A DNA stretch of 37,814 nucleotides from Borborobacter arsenicus (GCF_003934165.1 NZ_RKST01000035.1:1-37814); one strand, 5' to 3'; shown: positions 8,685 through 18,671, counted from the first letter of the stretch. The notes: generated from the letters alone by a model not told the origin. Numbers and translations: made by a program.

Positions 8685-9476
8685 ATGTTTTGGGAAGCAG
8701 CAAGGACCTTTTTTTTCCGGCATAAGCCCGTTCTTTATTGGACGGTTGGCGGTATGGCTGCCGGTCTCGTGGTAGCCTTGGCTACCGTTGGCCTCTTGAA
8801 TGTGATGTCCCCGACCGCCAATGGTGCGCGCGAAGCTGGCCTTGCCGTGGTGGTGTCGATCCTTGTGGCAATGCCGCTCGCATTTGCGTGTGGCCTGATG
8901 GCATCACGCGTCGGTGCTCTGCGAAAGCAGGTCCAGCGCCTAGGTCAGAATGACAATCTGACGTCTTGCCTCGACGAAGCAACGTTTTCGGCACTGGTCG
9001 ACACATACTCCAATCGCAACACCGCGCCAGGAAGCGATCCGCTTGGCACTATCTTGTTGGTTAACCTCGATGATCTGAGAGTGATCAACAGCCGTTTTGG
9101 CTATTCCTGGGGCAACGAGGCACTAAGCAACGTAGCGGCGACGATCCGGGGAACGGTACGCAACGGCGACATTGTGGGGCGGGTGTCCGGCGATCAATTC
9201 GGCGTGTTTCTCCCTGGAGCGAACGAAACCGACGCCCGTGGCGTTGCCGAGCGCATCCACGACAACGTGGCTAAAATCCAATTCTATCCCGCTGGTACAC
9301 ACTATCTGCTGTCGATCCGGGCCGGTGCCGTAATCATATCCAGTCGGATCGGCTTCGATCAGCTGCTGCGCAAAGCTAATGGAACGCTGGAGATGACGAA
9401 GTCGCCGGGACACGACTGGATAAAATATGCGTCCTTGGATGCCGGTGCTGCCGATCGATCGAAGACTCTCCAGTAA
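8685..9476 (+). CDS. Membrane GGDEF-domain protein, likely c-di-GMP receptor
   Basis: A 263-residue protein with two N-terminal membrane helices (about 17-40 and 52-75) and a cytoplasmic GGDEF domain (about 90-255). The active-site loop reads SGDQF (168-172), with serine for the first glycine and glutamine for the catalytic glutamate, so cyclase activity is doubtful. The product-binding I-site RNGD (159-162) sits exactly five residues before it and is intact. Known proteins of this pattern act as c-di-GMP receptors. The periplasmic loop between the helices is only about ten residues, and there is no EAL or HAMP domain, so it is not a LapD-like protein. Its position beside the type I secretion/LapG-like locus suggests a c-di-GMP input. 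Confidence 0.85.
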   Translation: MFWEAARTFFFRHKPVLYWTVGGMAAGLVVALATVGLLNVMSPTANGAREAGLAVVVSILVAMPLAFACGLMASRVGALRKQVQRLGQNDNLTSCLDEATFSALVDTYSNRNTAPGSDPLGTILLVNLDDLRVINSRFGYSWGNEALSNVAATIRGTVRNGDIVGRVSGDQFGVFLPGANETDARGVAERIHDNVAKIQFYPAGTHYLLSIRAGAVIISSRIGFDQLLRKANGTLEMTKSPGHDWIKYASLDAGAADRSKTLQ

Positions 9477-9890
9477 TTCCCCCCCTGCTAACCTCGCCAA
9501 ATCTCAGTAAGGTGCCGGCTTATTTAAAGCTGCGCGATGGCGGAGAATGCGCCGGAAGGGCTGGTGCCGATGCCCGCGTCGCCGGGGCAAAAATTTGCTG
9601 GACAACCGCACGATCGGTTTTACTTCGTGCGCACGGCGGGCCGCGGGAGCACGAAGCGATCGAAAGCGCATTCGTGAGATGAGAGGCGCCGGCGTCCGCA
9701 TCTCCGAACTAGTCCACTCAGTGAAGTTCCGCGTGAGACCGGATCCACCCGGTGCCGTTGCAATATGTCTCCGTCCAGGCCCGCCCGGACCATCGTGATA
9801 CCATCGATGGCATCATCATGTGGATGCACGCCCACAAGCCGTTCCGTCGACCGACATTTACATGGACGACGCTACATCCGTGTAACGGAC
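9477..9890. other. Intergenic stretch, no gene recognised
   Basis: About 410 bases between the stop of the GGDEF gene and the convergent large gene. Short open frames exist on both strands, but none has a convincing ribosome binding site or a recognisable product. It could contain a decayed gene that I cannot identify. Confidence 0.4.
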
Positions 9891-12800
9891 TTAGACCATC
9901 TGGCCTCTCAGGAACTTGCTCTCCTGGTCAGCGCCCAGAAGGACATTCGCTTCGAACTGGCTAATGAGGGCTCGAACGTTGGAGTTCAGTTGGCCGTCCG
10001 GGATCATTGCCGTCAATGTCGTGACCAAGAAATAGTTGGCCAGCCGGCCGTAGGCTTGTTTCAACTCGTTGATCACCGTTTGGTACTTGTCGAACTCGCG
10101 ATCGAACCGCTGCGACAAGCCGCTGACCAACATGCCCAAGCCTGTGCCGACCGGTACACTGAAAGCAGGTGGGACGGGAAGCGTAGCTATATTGAACACG
10201 ATCCCGGCTTCGGTTTCCCACGCCGTTTTCGCTCTTGATATTCGCGCAGCCTCCTGAGTAACCGCCGTCCGGATCATTTCGTCATACCAAGCCAATGCAA
10301 TGCCGAGCCTTTTTGCAACGTACACTACGTCGAAAGGCACGTTGATGCTGGCAGACGGCGCGAGTCCTCCTCCAGCGATGATCGGGTTCGCCGCTTTCGC
10401 GGCGTCATAGCTGCTCGCCAGTGCGATACAGTTCATTGCGGACAGAAGCTGCTCGCGCCCGTTGGCGTTGTTTACGAGCGTGAACCGGTTGTTGACGATC
10501 GAAAGAGCTCCGTTCCGGAGGTCACCTTCAATCTCTTCTGGAGAAGCAAAGGCAGCGCCGATAGCATCGGCTCCGAGCACTTCTGTAGCGCCGCGGAAGA
10601 AGCCGCGACTAATCCGCTCATTGTAGTGGTCCCTAAATATACTCGCGAACTCGTTCGGTGCGGGGAAGTCGATCGTCGGCCACTCGAGCGGCCCCGGAAC
10701 CGACCCGCCCAGGTTGAAATAGGGTCCGCTAGGTGAAGCTGCTCCGCCGGTGCCACCGGTCGGGATAATGCTCGCTAGCGGCCCCCCTATTTCCCCGTAG
10801 AGGGCGCGACGATACGCGAGATCGTAATCGTCGCCGCTTTCGCTTGGCCGGGTGCCAGTCCAAGGTTGGCTGCCCAAGACACCTCCCCCGGCGCCGCTGC
10901 CGCCGCCAGTCGGCGACATGTTGGCGCCGATGGCGCCGCTACCCGCAGCCCCGCCGTTGGATTGCCGCGCCCTGTCACGCCTTTCGCCTGCGTTGAGCAG
11001 TGATCCCATTTCCGAGATGTTCTTGGGCGTGCCACCTGATACACTGGGCTTACCCATCATCGCGAGCGCGACCTGTGCAGCGATCCGATCCTTCTCGATT
11101 TCTTTCTGCGCTGCGACAGCCAGGTTCGCGGCCGCGAGCTTGCCGGAGTCAGCCGCCGCACTCGTCGCTTCTCCGACACTGCTCGTCGCAAGCCCGATCG
11201 TCGCTGCAAGACTGCTCATGTCGCGGAACATGTTCCCGTTCTGCAGCGCGGCAAACGCCGCCCCGAGGCCCGCCGGATCCGGCAGGTTCGTCGGGTTGAC
11301 GATGTTAAGAACCGGCTGGCCCAGCTGACCCGGCGTCACGTCCATGGACTGCGCTCGCGACTGCATGCTAATGGCAGCAACTTCTGGCGGTTGCAGCGGA
11401 ATTGGGGAATCTTGCCAGTTCCAGAACCGGGTCGCGTCCAGCTTCTCTGCCGCGTTGGACCGTCCGAGCACAGCCTCGGCGAACACTCCACCTGTCGGCA
11501 CCGGGATGAGCTCCTCGTTGGAGGTGGCTGGACCGAAAACTAAACCCCTGCGCTGCAACCACCTAGCCCAATTTTGTCGGGCTTCGGTTTCGGCGGCCTC
11601 CCCTTCTTCAGCAGATCCTCGCGGCTGTCCGGCGCGCACCGTAAATGCAGGCATACGGAACACAAGGTAGTTGCCGGCGACCTGGATCGGCCGTGGATCT
11701 ATCAGATTGGCGACAGGCATGCCCTCGAACTCGAAGCGCGAGAGCAGAAGCGCGACCGTCGCACTGTCCAGCGAGCGCCAGACCGCTTGGTTGTAGTGCA
11801 GGCGATTGGCGCGCAGATGCTCCACGAGTTCAGGCCCGGCTCCCGTATCGCCGATCTTCGCAACGACCGTCGAAGCGCCAGCGGAAGCTTCGACTGGAAT
11901 GGTGACCGGGAAGCTTGCCCCGCGATAGACCAGGCCGAGCGAAAGCCCACCGCTGAGACGCCGATCTGCCTGGCCCGTCGTTACGATAATCTCCAGAAGA
12001 TTGCCGACGCTCACCTCGCCAGGTACGTCCCAGCCAAGGGACGTGCGGGCGAGATCAACGTTGTTGTCGGACTGAAGGCGGAACGAAATTGCTGCGATCT
12101 GCGGTCCCCCCTCGGACGACGTGAAGGTCAAAGTCTCCAGTGAGGCTTCGCGCGGGAGTAGGATCGAGCTGCTTCCCGGCCGGATGAGTGGGGTTGCGGT
12201 GAGCCGGCTCGCAACTCGCAATTCCTCGCGCGACCAGCTCGTGATCTGCGGTGCGATGGGTCGCTCCGTGGCCGCGGTCTCGCCCTCGTCTCCGGTGGTG
12301 GCTGCCGCCACCCGGGCCATGACAGCGGTCGTGGCCGCGAAGCCCGTGACAAAAGGCCTGATCGACCGGGTGGAGGTCAGGTTGACCATTCCGAATTCGG
12401 TGGCTAACAGCTCGCGTGCGCGCCGCGAAAGCGCCGCATCTGCAAGTACGCTGCGATATTTCTCGATGACCTTCTCATCGAATTCGGTCAGCTTCATCGG
12501 AATGAACAGGCAGCGTTCCACCTCATGCAGACGCGAGATCACGCGATAGAGTTCGACGACCTCGTAATATTGCACGGTCAGCGCGTGCATGTGGTTGTAA
12601 TTGGCGAGGATCCGCGTCGAGACTTGCTGCTGCTCCGATTGCGATATTTCCTTGATGATACTCGCGCGCCGGCCACGCACGGTGGACGCCGCCTGCTGCG
12701 TCGCGTCTGACACCTGCTGGCTCATCGTTGCTCCGATCGAACGCGAGCCCGCCGATGTCGAAAAGCTGTTAGCGTCGGTCGTTGTGGTCCCGGCCGAACC

Positions 12801-13760
12801 GCTGCCGCCGATCGTGAGCGGACCGAGCCCGAGCCCAAACCCGACCCCGCCCGATGCGGTGGTCGCCTCGCTGTGCGTCCTCGAAAAGCCGGTCTGAACT
12901 TCGTTCGCGACGGCTTCCTGTACCTCGTTGATCGCGCGGTTGTGGGTGGTGACGTTGGTTAGCCGCTCAGTCTCGCTGATGTCCTCGGAACCGCGGCCGG
13001 TGTCTCGCCGGTCCCAAGTCTCCACCGCGATTCGGGTGCTTTCCCCCGGCGCGAGTGCAACCGAATGCAGCAGGTTGCCGAGGGCCATTCCTTGCGCGAA
13101 CCACGACTGCTCAAAGGTCACGCGGGCCCCAATCGCCGGCGCACTGAAGCCGAAGGTCGCATCCAGCGCCGGGCTGATGTCGATCGCACCAGCCTCGCCG
13201 AGACTGGTTGGGTTGGCGACCGACACATGGTCCATCAGCATTGTCGTATAATATCGACGCTCGGTCGGGTAATCCCCGAGCGTTGGCACCAACTTTAGAG
13301 TTTCTTCCTCCTCGCCCCCGAGCTCGCGCCCGTTTACGGCGGAAAGAATGGCCAAAGCTCCGTGATAAGGCGGCCATCGGCCCAAGTCGGCGATCGACTC
13401 GGCGTGCAGCGATGACTTCAGCGCTTCCGCCTCCTCCACGGAAAGGCTGCGCAGCACCGTGAGGTCGGCGTGCGCGAAGTCAGTCAGGTCCTGGGGTGCA
13501 TCCTCCGACGCGAGCCCGCCCGGTACCAGCCTGAGACTGTTCAACGCGCTTTTGAAGCTGCCGTCAATCGACTTCGAAAGCGCATTGGCAAAGGCGAACA
13601 AAGGTGATGTCGCGAGATCGAAGACCGAATCCAGGCCGATCCTCTGAAGAGCGCCACTGGCGGATTCGTCACTCCCTACCAGTACTGTGATGGGTTGGCG
13701 AAGTGCGGCGAGAGGATCGAGTCCACTTTCGCTTACGCGAAGGGCTTGGCGGTATGTCAT
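9891..13760 (-). CDS. Large uncharacterised protein with Gly-rich helical hairpin
   Basis: A 1289-residue protein that I do not recognise. The start ATG at 13760 has a good GGAGG site. There is no signal peptide and no obvious RTX repeat. Two short helical modules resembling helix-hairpin-helix units stand at about 38-62 (LQRIGLDSVFDLATS) and 103-140 (LSVEEAEALKSSL). Residues about 165-255 look like a beta domain (LMDHVSVANP, LAPGESTRIAVETWDRR). From about 262 to 410, two long polar helices flank a Gly/Ser/Thr-rich segment (GGVGFGLGLGPLTIGGSGSA), a layout seen in membrane-inserting hairpins. After this come conserved-looking NYNHMHALTVQYYEVVELYR and ERCLFIPMKLTEFD. Middle and C-terminal parts are Ala/Gly-rich with low-complexity linkers (about 960-1040) and a helical end. 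The open frame is intact and the gene stands alone. Confidence 0.75.
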   Translation of the reverse strand: MTYRQALRVSESGLDPLAALRQPITVLVGSDESASGALQRIGLDSVFDLATSPLFAFANALSKSIDGSFKSALNSLRLVPGGLASEDAPQDLTDFAHADLTVLRSLSVEEAEALKSSLHAESIADLGRWPPYHGALAILSAVNGRELGGEEEETLKLVPTLGDYPTERRYYTTMLMDHVSVANPTSLGEAGAIDISPALDATFGFSAPAIGARVTFEQSWFAQGMALGNLLHSVALAPGESTRIAVETWDRRDTGRGSEDISETERLTNVTTHNRAINEVQEAVANEVQTGFSRTHSEATTASGGVGFGLGLGPLTIGGSGSAGTTTTDANSFSTSAGSRSIGATMSQQVSDATQQAASTVRGRRASIIKEISQSEQQQVSTRILANYNHMHALTVQYYEVVELYRVISRLHEVERCLFIPMKLTEFDEKVIEKYRSVLADAALSRRARELLATEFGMVNLTSTRSIRPFVTGFAATTAVMARVAAATTGDEGETAATERPIAPQITSWSREELRVASRLTATPLIRPGSSSILLPREASLETLTFTSSEGGPQIAAISFRLQSDNNVDLARTSLGWDVPGEVSVGNLLEIIVTTGQADRRLSGGLSLGLVYRGASFPVTIPVEASAGASTVVAKIGDTGAGPELVEHLRANRLHYNQAVWRSLDSATVALLLSRFEFEGMPVANLIDPRPIQVAGNYLVFRMPAFTVRAGQPRGSAEEGEAAETEARQNWARWLQRRGLVFGPATSNEELIPVPTGGVFAEAVLGRSNAAEKLDATRFWNWQDSPIPLQPPEVAAISMQSRAQSMDVTPGQLGQPVLNIVNPTNLPDPAGLGAAFAALQNGNMFRDMSSLAATIGLATSSVGEATSAAADSGKLAAANLAVAAQKEIEKDRIAAQVALAMMGKPSVSGGTPKNISEMGSLLNAGERRDRARQSNGGAAGSGAIGANMSPTGGGSGAGGGVLGSQPWTGTRPSESGDDYDLAYRRALYGEIGGPLASIIPTGGTGGAASPSGPYFNLGGSVPGPLEWPTIDFPAPNEFASIFRDHYNERISRGFFRGATEVLGADAIGAAFASPEEIEGDLRNGALSIVNNRFTLVNNANGREQLLSAMNCIALASSYDAAKAANPIIAGGGLAPSASINVPFDVVYVAKRLGIALAWYDEMIRTAVTQEAARISRAKTAWETEAGIVFNIATLPVPPAFSVPVGTGLGMLVSGLSQRFDREFDKYQTVINELKQAYGRLANYFLVTTLTAMIPDGQLNSNVRALISQFEANVLLGADQESKFLRGQMV

Positions 13761-14552
13761 GGGTGGCCTCCTTCACTTGGTGCACATCCTCCCCATTCCC
13801 CGTTTTTCGGAGCACCCCGACAGGTAATTCTTTCCTTCTAGTATAATTCGGCGGGATCACCGTGGCGTTTAAATAGTTAAAATGCAAGATATTTGAGCAT
13901 CGCAAAGCGAATCTCAAGCATGCTTCAACCATTTGCCAGCGCTCTTTTGCAGACCAACGCGCATTAATTCTATTAATATACAATCAAAGCGCATCTTCAA
14001 CAATAGCAATTCGGCTGGCCATTGTTCACGCAAGCTCTGAAATCGAGTGGAGCAAACGTTATACCCGCTTCCACGCTCTTGCTGCTGATTGGTACGTGAC
14101 TGCTTAAGGTCCACTCTGGGGTTGCCACATACCAGCTCCGAAGGAGTGCAGAGGACTTCGCGCGCCCAGCGCAGCGTCAAATCGCTGGCGCAGCCGCGAC
14201 TGGTTGCCAATCCGACACCGACAGAAGTTGCGCTGGATGCGGTCGCCTACGCCGTCGTAAACGTCCTTTTGGCCATTCTTGCAATTGCTTCCGGCATCGA
14301 GTTCTGGCGCGATCGTAGCGATGGGTTACCATCGCAATATGGAATGATCGCTGCTTATGCGGTCGTTTCAGGATTCTTTTGCTGCACGGGTTCGGTGAAG
14401 GCATGCCCAACCGTCTTCCCGACAACGTGATGCTCACGGTACATTTGTTCGTCGCCTTGCTCCCCCGCGGCAGATCGTTCCCTCTGGCGAGACCGAAATG
14501 AGCGTGAACTATCTCATCGACGTGTGAGGAATTGGGCGACAGTTATCCGAAC
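13761..14552. other. Long intergenic stretch, no supported gene
   Basis: The first 250 bases are AT-rich and probably carry the promoter of the large minus-strand gene. A plus-strand open frame at 14089-14430 (113 residues) contains two hydrophobic stretches (LDAVAYAVVNVLLAILAIAS and a second near its end). It lacks a ribosome binding site and resembles nothing I know. It may be the remains of a small membrane protein gene. Confidence 0.4.
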
Positions 14553-16124
14553 TTAGACCAAGCCGTTTTGAATAGCCCGTGAAAGGCGCAATGCCAGTGC
14601 GACTGCGGTCAGTGTCGGATTGGCAAAACCAGTCGAACGGAAAGTGGCGGCGCCGGCGATGAAGAGATTGTTCGTGCCGAAAACCTTCAGATTGCTGTCG
14701 ACCACTCCGTCTCTTGCGGACCAGCCCATGCGGGCCATGCCCATCTGGTGATAGCCATCATCGATTTGCGTGAGAAATGCCGGATCCTTATCGACCAACA
14801 GCGGATTGAGCGTGACTTTGGCCAAGCCCTCTCGCTGCAAAAATGTCGCCACTTCATTACCGAACTCGATCATCGTTGCCAGTTCGGCACCATCAACTTG
14901 CCAATCCATTTCTACGATTGGCATGCCCAAGGCGTCAGTTTCGTTCCCAAGCCGCAATCCGCTCGTTGGAAGAGCTATTTGTTCTGTCGTCAACCTCAGT
15001 TGGATCCGGTGTCCGGTGGGATTGTAGATTCGGCGATGTCTAAGATACCGCGTGACCAATGGTAACGCGGTCTTGGCCAAGGAAACGATTTGTCGCGTAT
15101 CCTCAAGCATCCTCACGTCGGGTTTGCCGTTAAGAAGGCTTCTGGCAAAGGCTTTTAGTGCCTTTAGCTCCTGCCCATTTTCCGTATCGGAGACGAAATG
15201 AGCCGCGATCCCCAGCAGTTTTCTTGCATGTTGTGCACTTTCAGACAGCTTCAGTTTTGGGAGGTACTTAAGCCCGCGAAGGACGGCGGCATCAAATAGC
15301 TGCTGAAAGCGCTTTACGTTAATCGGCGTTACTGCGCCGGCATATACGTCGACGTGATCGCAAAAACCTCGACCAACCCAACGATTATCTGTCCACGGCG
15401 CTACGCGATCATCGGTAAACGGGATAGATAACAACCTCGCGATCTCGATCGTGCCGTGTGCAAGGATAACTTTTCCAGCAGATAGCCTATGCCGCGTGCC
15501 GTTGGTGCCAGTAATTACTACACCAATATTCTTCCCGCTTTCGTCGGACCATAAACCTGTCACCGGAGCTCTGGTCAGGACCTCAAGCTGGGTAAGGGCA
15601 AGAAGGTCGCGCTCAAACAAGCGTGCGAAATTGGTTTCAGGCGCCCAGCGGGTGAAAAAGAAATCGAGATCGGTCCCGGTGTCTGGCGGCGACACCTTCA
15701 ATTGCTTCCAAACGGCACAGTCATCCAGCCGACACCGCATACCCAGGAGGTCGAATGCGAGTTCGTAGTCTGACTCCAATTCGTTGGCAGAGATCGGCCA
15801 TTCGCTATCGGGAAGCCATTCCCGCTTTCCGAAAACGATGGGATCGAACTTTAAAAGTTGGCCTCCCCAAAGGTTGGTGGTTCCGCCGAGAGCCCGGGAT
15901 CGCGCCTCATGCAGCCCTGTCAAATTATGGCCGGTGCAAGTTGCGCTTTTGAAAATGGCCTGGCTTTCAGGGGAGGGGTTTCGATCCCCAGCCTCAAGGA
16001 GCAACACTCTCTTTCCGGTGCGTGCCAGGTGGACGGCCAGCGTAAGACCAACCGCGCCAGCGCCGACTATGACTATTTCTGGATCATGTGAGAGTTGCGT
16101 TGCAGCGCGAAATTCCTGGAGCAT
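14553..16124 (-). CDS. GMC-family FAD-dependent oxidoreductase
   Basis: A 523-residue flavoprotein of the glucose-methanol-choline oxidoreductase superfamily. The FAD-binding Rossmann motif IVIVGAGAVGLTLAVHLA is at residues 17-34, with ALGGTTNLWGGQL (about 78) packing on the flavin. The C-terminal half carries DDGYHQMGMARMG and VDSNLKVFGTNNLFIAGAAT, then the closing FANPTLTAVALALRL. The His of GYHQMG and the Asn of FANPT are the usual catalytic pair. The substrate is an alcohol or sugar hydroxyl of unknown identity. Length fits the bacterial group without a signal peptide. There is no clear ribosome binding site before ATG at 16124, and no partner subunit or cytochrome is adjacent in the same operon. 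Confidence 0.88.
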   Translation of the reverse strand: MLQEFRAATQLSHDPEIVIVGAGAVGLTLAVHLARTGKRVLLLEAGDRNPSPESQAIFKSATCTGHNLTGLHEARSRALGGTTNLWGGQLLKFDPIVFGKREWLPDSEWPISANELESDYELAFDLLGMRCRLDDCAVWKQLKVSPPDTGTDLDFFFTRWAPETNFARLFERDLLALTQLEVLTRAPVTGLWSDESGKNIGVVITGTNGTRHRLSAGKVILAHGTIEIARLLSIPFTDDRVAPWTDNRWVGRGFCDHVDVYAGAVTPINVKRFQQLFDAAVLRGLKYLPKLKLSESAQHARKLLGIAAHFVSDTENGQELKALKAFARSLLNGKPDVRMLEDTRQIVSLAKTALPLVTRYLRHRRIYNPTGHRIQLRLTTEQIALPTSGLRLGNETDALGMPIVEMDWQVDGAELATMIEFGNEVATFLQREGLAKVTLNPLLVDKDPAFLTQIDDGYHQMGMARMGWSARDGVVDSNLKVFGTNNLFIAGAATFRSTGFANPTLTAVALALRLSRAIQNGLV

Positions 16125-16560
16125 AGGGTGGCACCTTGGGTGTCTGCGGCATCAGCGCAGAAGCCATAGGATCCCAATGCCCAATCCATATCGGGAAGAG
16201 CCTTTGGCTGATTATGTGGGGTTGAACCTAACAGTCGGACTTAGGAGTCAGTCGGCGATGAATTGCCCAAAACCGTAGAAAGGCAGGCTGCCTCTGGCGT
16301 GCCGGCGGTCGATCGCTGACAATCTGATGAATATAGGCAATTTACAATCCTCAACGAACTCAATCACCACCGCCGGTCAGGAGGCTAACCGTAGCTATGC
16401 TGCGCCGCAACGAAAAAGTTGCAGACTCCGTCGAGTTTTCGCCCACAAGTATCCGATACCTCGAGTTGACTTCCACGCCGAGGCTTTAGCGTGGTGGCTA
16501 GCCGTCCTGCCCGCGATGGATGATTATAGTCTTGCTACGAACTTTCGGTCCGATGCCCTA
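16125..16560. other. Intergenic stretch, no gene seen
   Basis: About 435 bases between the oxidoreductase start and the cytochrome remnant. Short open frames lack ribosome binding sites and recognisable content. The promoter of the minus-strand oxidoreductase gene must lie in its left part. Confidence 0.4.
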
Positions 16561-16982
16561 GCCGTTCATTGCTCATGCGGTTGATAGCTGTCGGCTCGAA
16601 GCCCCAGCGCACCTTGCGCACCAGGTTGTGACCAAATTTGCCATTACATTCCATATGGCAGGTCTGGCCGCCTTCGCCGAGCGCTGCGGGCAACGGCTTT
16701 TCCCAGTCCCACGAAGCGCCTTGCGTCTTGTAGATGACGCCGTGCTTGGACAGGCTGAATGCCTCGAATCCATTATGGCGACGCCGTTGTGGCAGGTCGA
16801 GCAGGCCTCAGCTTGCGCGCCTCGGCGGCGGAGAATTCGTGGCGGGTATGGCAGGAATTACATTGTGTGGCAGAGCGAGCAGCCATCGGCCACCTCGCGC
16901 TGCGCCATGCCGGCCCAGATCGCCGTTTCGACATTGGACTGCCATGACAGGGCATGCGAAGGCCGCCCCGCCAGCCACTGGC
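16561..16982 (-). pseudogene. Broken multiheme c-type cytochrome, HAO-like
   Basis: The minus strand encodes a piece of a multiheme cytochrome spread over three frames. In order: [20 protein letters not shown] with heme motif CSLCH; then [17 protein letters not shown]; then ACSTCHNG; then HNGFEAFSLSKHGVIYKTQG, WDWEKPLPAAL and TCHMECNGKFGHNLVRKVRW. Three CXXCH motifs and the SKHG block match the hydroxylamine oxidoreductase-type octaheme family. The frame changes near 16860, 16808 and 16770 each look like loss of about one base, and a heme motif near TCHMEC seems damaged. Both ends of the gene are missing. It starts directly after the stop of the 311-residue gene and points the same way. The exact family member is uncertain. 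Confidence 0.65.
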
Positions 16983-17918
16983 TCACGCGTGATGCCGCAG
17001 CCAATGACGGTCGAACACGTTGACAATTGTGCGGAAACTGGATTCCGTAATCTGACACGGGCCGTTGTTTCCGTCTTCATTGAGAAATTGCCACAGTTGA
17101 CGATCGAGCGGATGGCTTTCGCTATCCAAGGCTATTCCCAGTCTTCCTAAATCTTCGACGATTGATCCCGAGGACAGGAGGTATCCTCCCCAGTCGTCCG
17201 GGAGGTTCGTCGACTTGGGCAGCCTGATCATGAGAATGCGCACTGCAGAGGGCAAGGGTTCCGGGCCGATGATCGTTGTGCCGCACATATAGCCGGCAAG
17301 AACGCTACCCGGCGGCGACGGCAGAAAAAGGCTGAGGAAGAACTGTGCATCGCCTCCGGATTCCCGCAGGTGTATGTAGAGTCCTCTTTTTGCGAGCGTG
17401 ATCGGTCCTGTCATGAGAAACGAACCGGTCGGTAAGGCCTCCTTATACGTGGCAGTCATGCTGCGCGATCGCCTATCCATTTTGATGGACACGGTGCTGC
17501 GGATTAGCTGGCCGCGATAATATGGGGACAGCGCCTTGGAATAGCAGGCGTATGCCCCGGACATCGTCGCATCTATGCCTTGGTCGACCAGGCGGGAAGG
17601 CGATATGTGGGAACCCATCCGGCGTTCCAGTTCCTCCCGGTCAACACCATGGTGCTCACAAACGGCTTCAGCGAAAGCTTCCACTTCGCATTGCGCAATC
17701 CACGCTCCAGGGCGATCCAGATCCAGAACCTTCGACCAATCTTCATATACGCTGAGCTGGCGCGGCTGCGAACGGCCTTGGAGCCATTTATCGGCACGGC
17801 CAAGATCAAATGCAGTTTCCGGATTGGCGCGGCGAAATGCAGCGGCCAGATCCTTACGCGAAATAGCTCCAAGCAGCGCTGCAGTTACCCGCAACTTCTC
17901 GGCAATATGCTGCGCCAT
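16983..17918 (-). CDS. Hypothetical protein with possible N-terminal HTH
   Basis: A 311-residue protein that I cannot assign. Residues about 18-62 ([20 protein letters not shown], then [15 protein letters not shown]) read like a helix-turn-helix of the kind that selects a DNA site. The rest has an alternating beta pattern ([50 protein letters not shown]), which suggests a ligand or partner-binding C-terminal domain. No signal peptide or membrane helix is present. ATG at 17918 is preceded by GAGGGAAAA. Its stop lies against the broken cytochrome remnant. A regulatory role is a guess. Confidence 0.6.
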   Translation of the reverse strand: MAQHIAEKLRVTAALLGAISRKDLAAAFRRANPETAFDLGRADKWLQGRSQPRQLSVYEDWSKVLDLDRPGAWIAQCEVEAFAEAVCEHHGVDREELERRMGSHISPSRLVDQGIDATMSGAYACYSKALSPYYRGQLIRSTVSIKMDRRSRSMTATYKEALPTGSFLMTGPITLAKRGLYIHLRESGGDAQFFLSLFLPSPPGSVLAGYMCGTTIIGPEPLPSAVRILMIRLPKSTNLPDDWGGYLLSSGSIVEDLGRLGIALDSESHPLDRQLWQFLNEDGNNGPCQITESSFRTIVNVFDRHWLRHHA

Positions 17919-18194
17919 TTTTCCCTCAAGCCCTGACTCGATACTATTTCCTCCAAAAATCCAAAGATTTCCAGGGAATTTCCGCTCGGAAAACTTGTTG
18001 GCGAAGAACTGCTGATTTTACGTTGCCGGCAAAAGGTAATGGCGGATTCGACCTCTAGCAAGCGCCTTGAATTTCTGTTCCTGGACGGAAATGCGATGGT
18101 TTCGGAGGTGGGAGACATGCCTGAAATCAAGAACTTAAACCGTGCGGAATCTCGCGACGCGCGTTTAAGTCGCGAGGCGGAAGGGAAAAGGAAG

Positions 18195-18668
18195 ATGTTT
18201 CGTACGGGAATTGTGCTCGGAATGGTTATGGCTACTTCAGCCGCCACCGCAGCGGATGTGGTTTCGATAGAGGAAGGATTGCGCATTGCCACGATAGGTG
18301 GCTGCCATGATTGCCACACAGAAGGTTTTGCCGAGAACGGCGGCCAGGTCGATCTGGCGAAGGCGCTGATGGGCAGTCATGTCGGTTTCCAGGGGCCGTG
18401 GGGCACGACCTATCCCGCCAACCTGCGCCTTACACTGTCCAAGATGAGCGAGGACGAATTCGTCCGCTACGGCCATGAGGTCAAGACGCGGCCGCCGATG
18501 CCATGGTTCGGCCTCCATGCCATGACGGACAACGAACTGCGGTCGATCTATCAATACGTCAAATCGCTCGGAGCGCCGGGAGAGCCCGCACCGGACTATG
18601 TGAAACCCGGCGAGGCGCCCAAGACCCCCTTCATCGTGTTTGCTCCGCCGCAGATACCGGCAAACTAA
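18195..18668 (+). CDS. Secreted small c-type cytochrome
   Basis: A 157-residue monoheme cytochrome c. A signal peptide (MFRTGIVLGMVMATSAATAA) begins at the chosen ATG at 18195, which follows a purine-rich AAAAGGAAG site. Upstream in-frame ATGs would bury the leader inside the protein. Heme attaches at CHDCH (Cys37, Cys40, His41). A later Met such as that in RPPMPWFGLHAM could be the sixth ligand. The fold resembles the cytochrome subunits that pass electrons from periplasmic dehydrogenases. It is monocistronic, with a hairpin right after its stop. The neighbouring broken multiheme cytochrome and GMC oxidoreductase suggest a former periplasmic electron-transfer locus. Confidence 0.85.
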   Translation: MFRTGIVLGMVMATSAATAADVVSIEEGLRIATIGGCHDCHTEGFAENGGQVDLAKALMGSHVGFQGPWGTTYPANLRLTLSKMSEDEFVRYGHEVKTRPPMPWFGLHAMTDNELRSIYQYVKSLGAPGEPAPDYVKPGEAPKTPFIVFAPPQIPAN

Positions 18669-18671
18669 GCG

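Noticed and set aside
14089-14430. Possible small membrane protein gene
   Set aside because: Two hydrophobic stretches are present, but there is no ribosome binding site and no family resemblance; not called as a gene.
9889-14560. Shared ten-base string ACTTAGACCA at the 3' ends of the large unknown gene and the GMC oxidoreductase gene
   Set aside because: It includes the stop codons, and the flanks do not match; likely coincidence.
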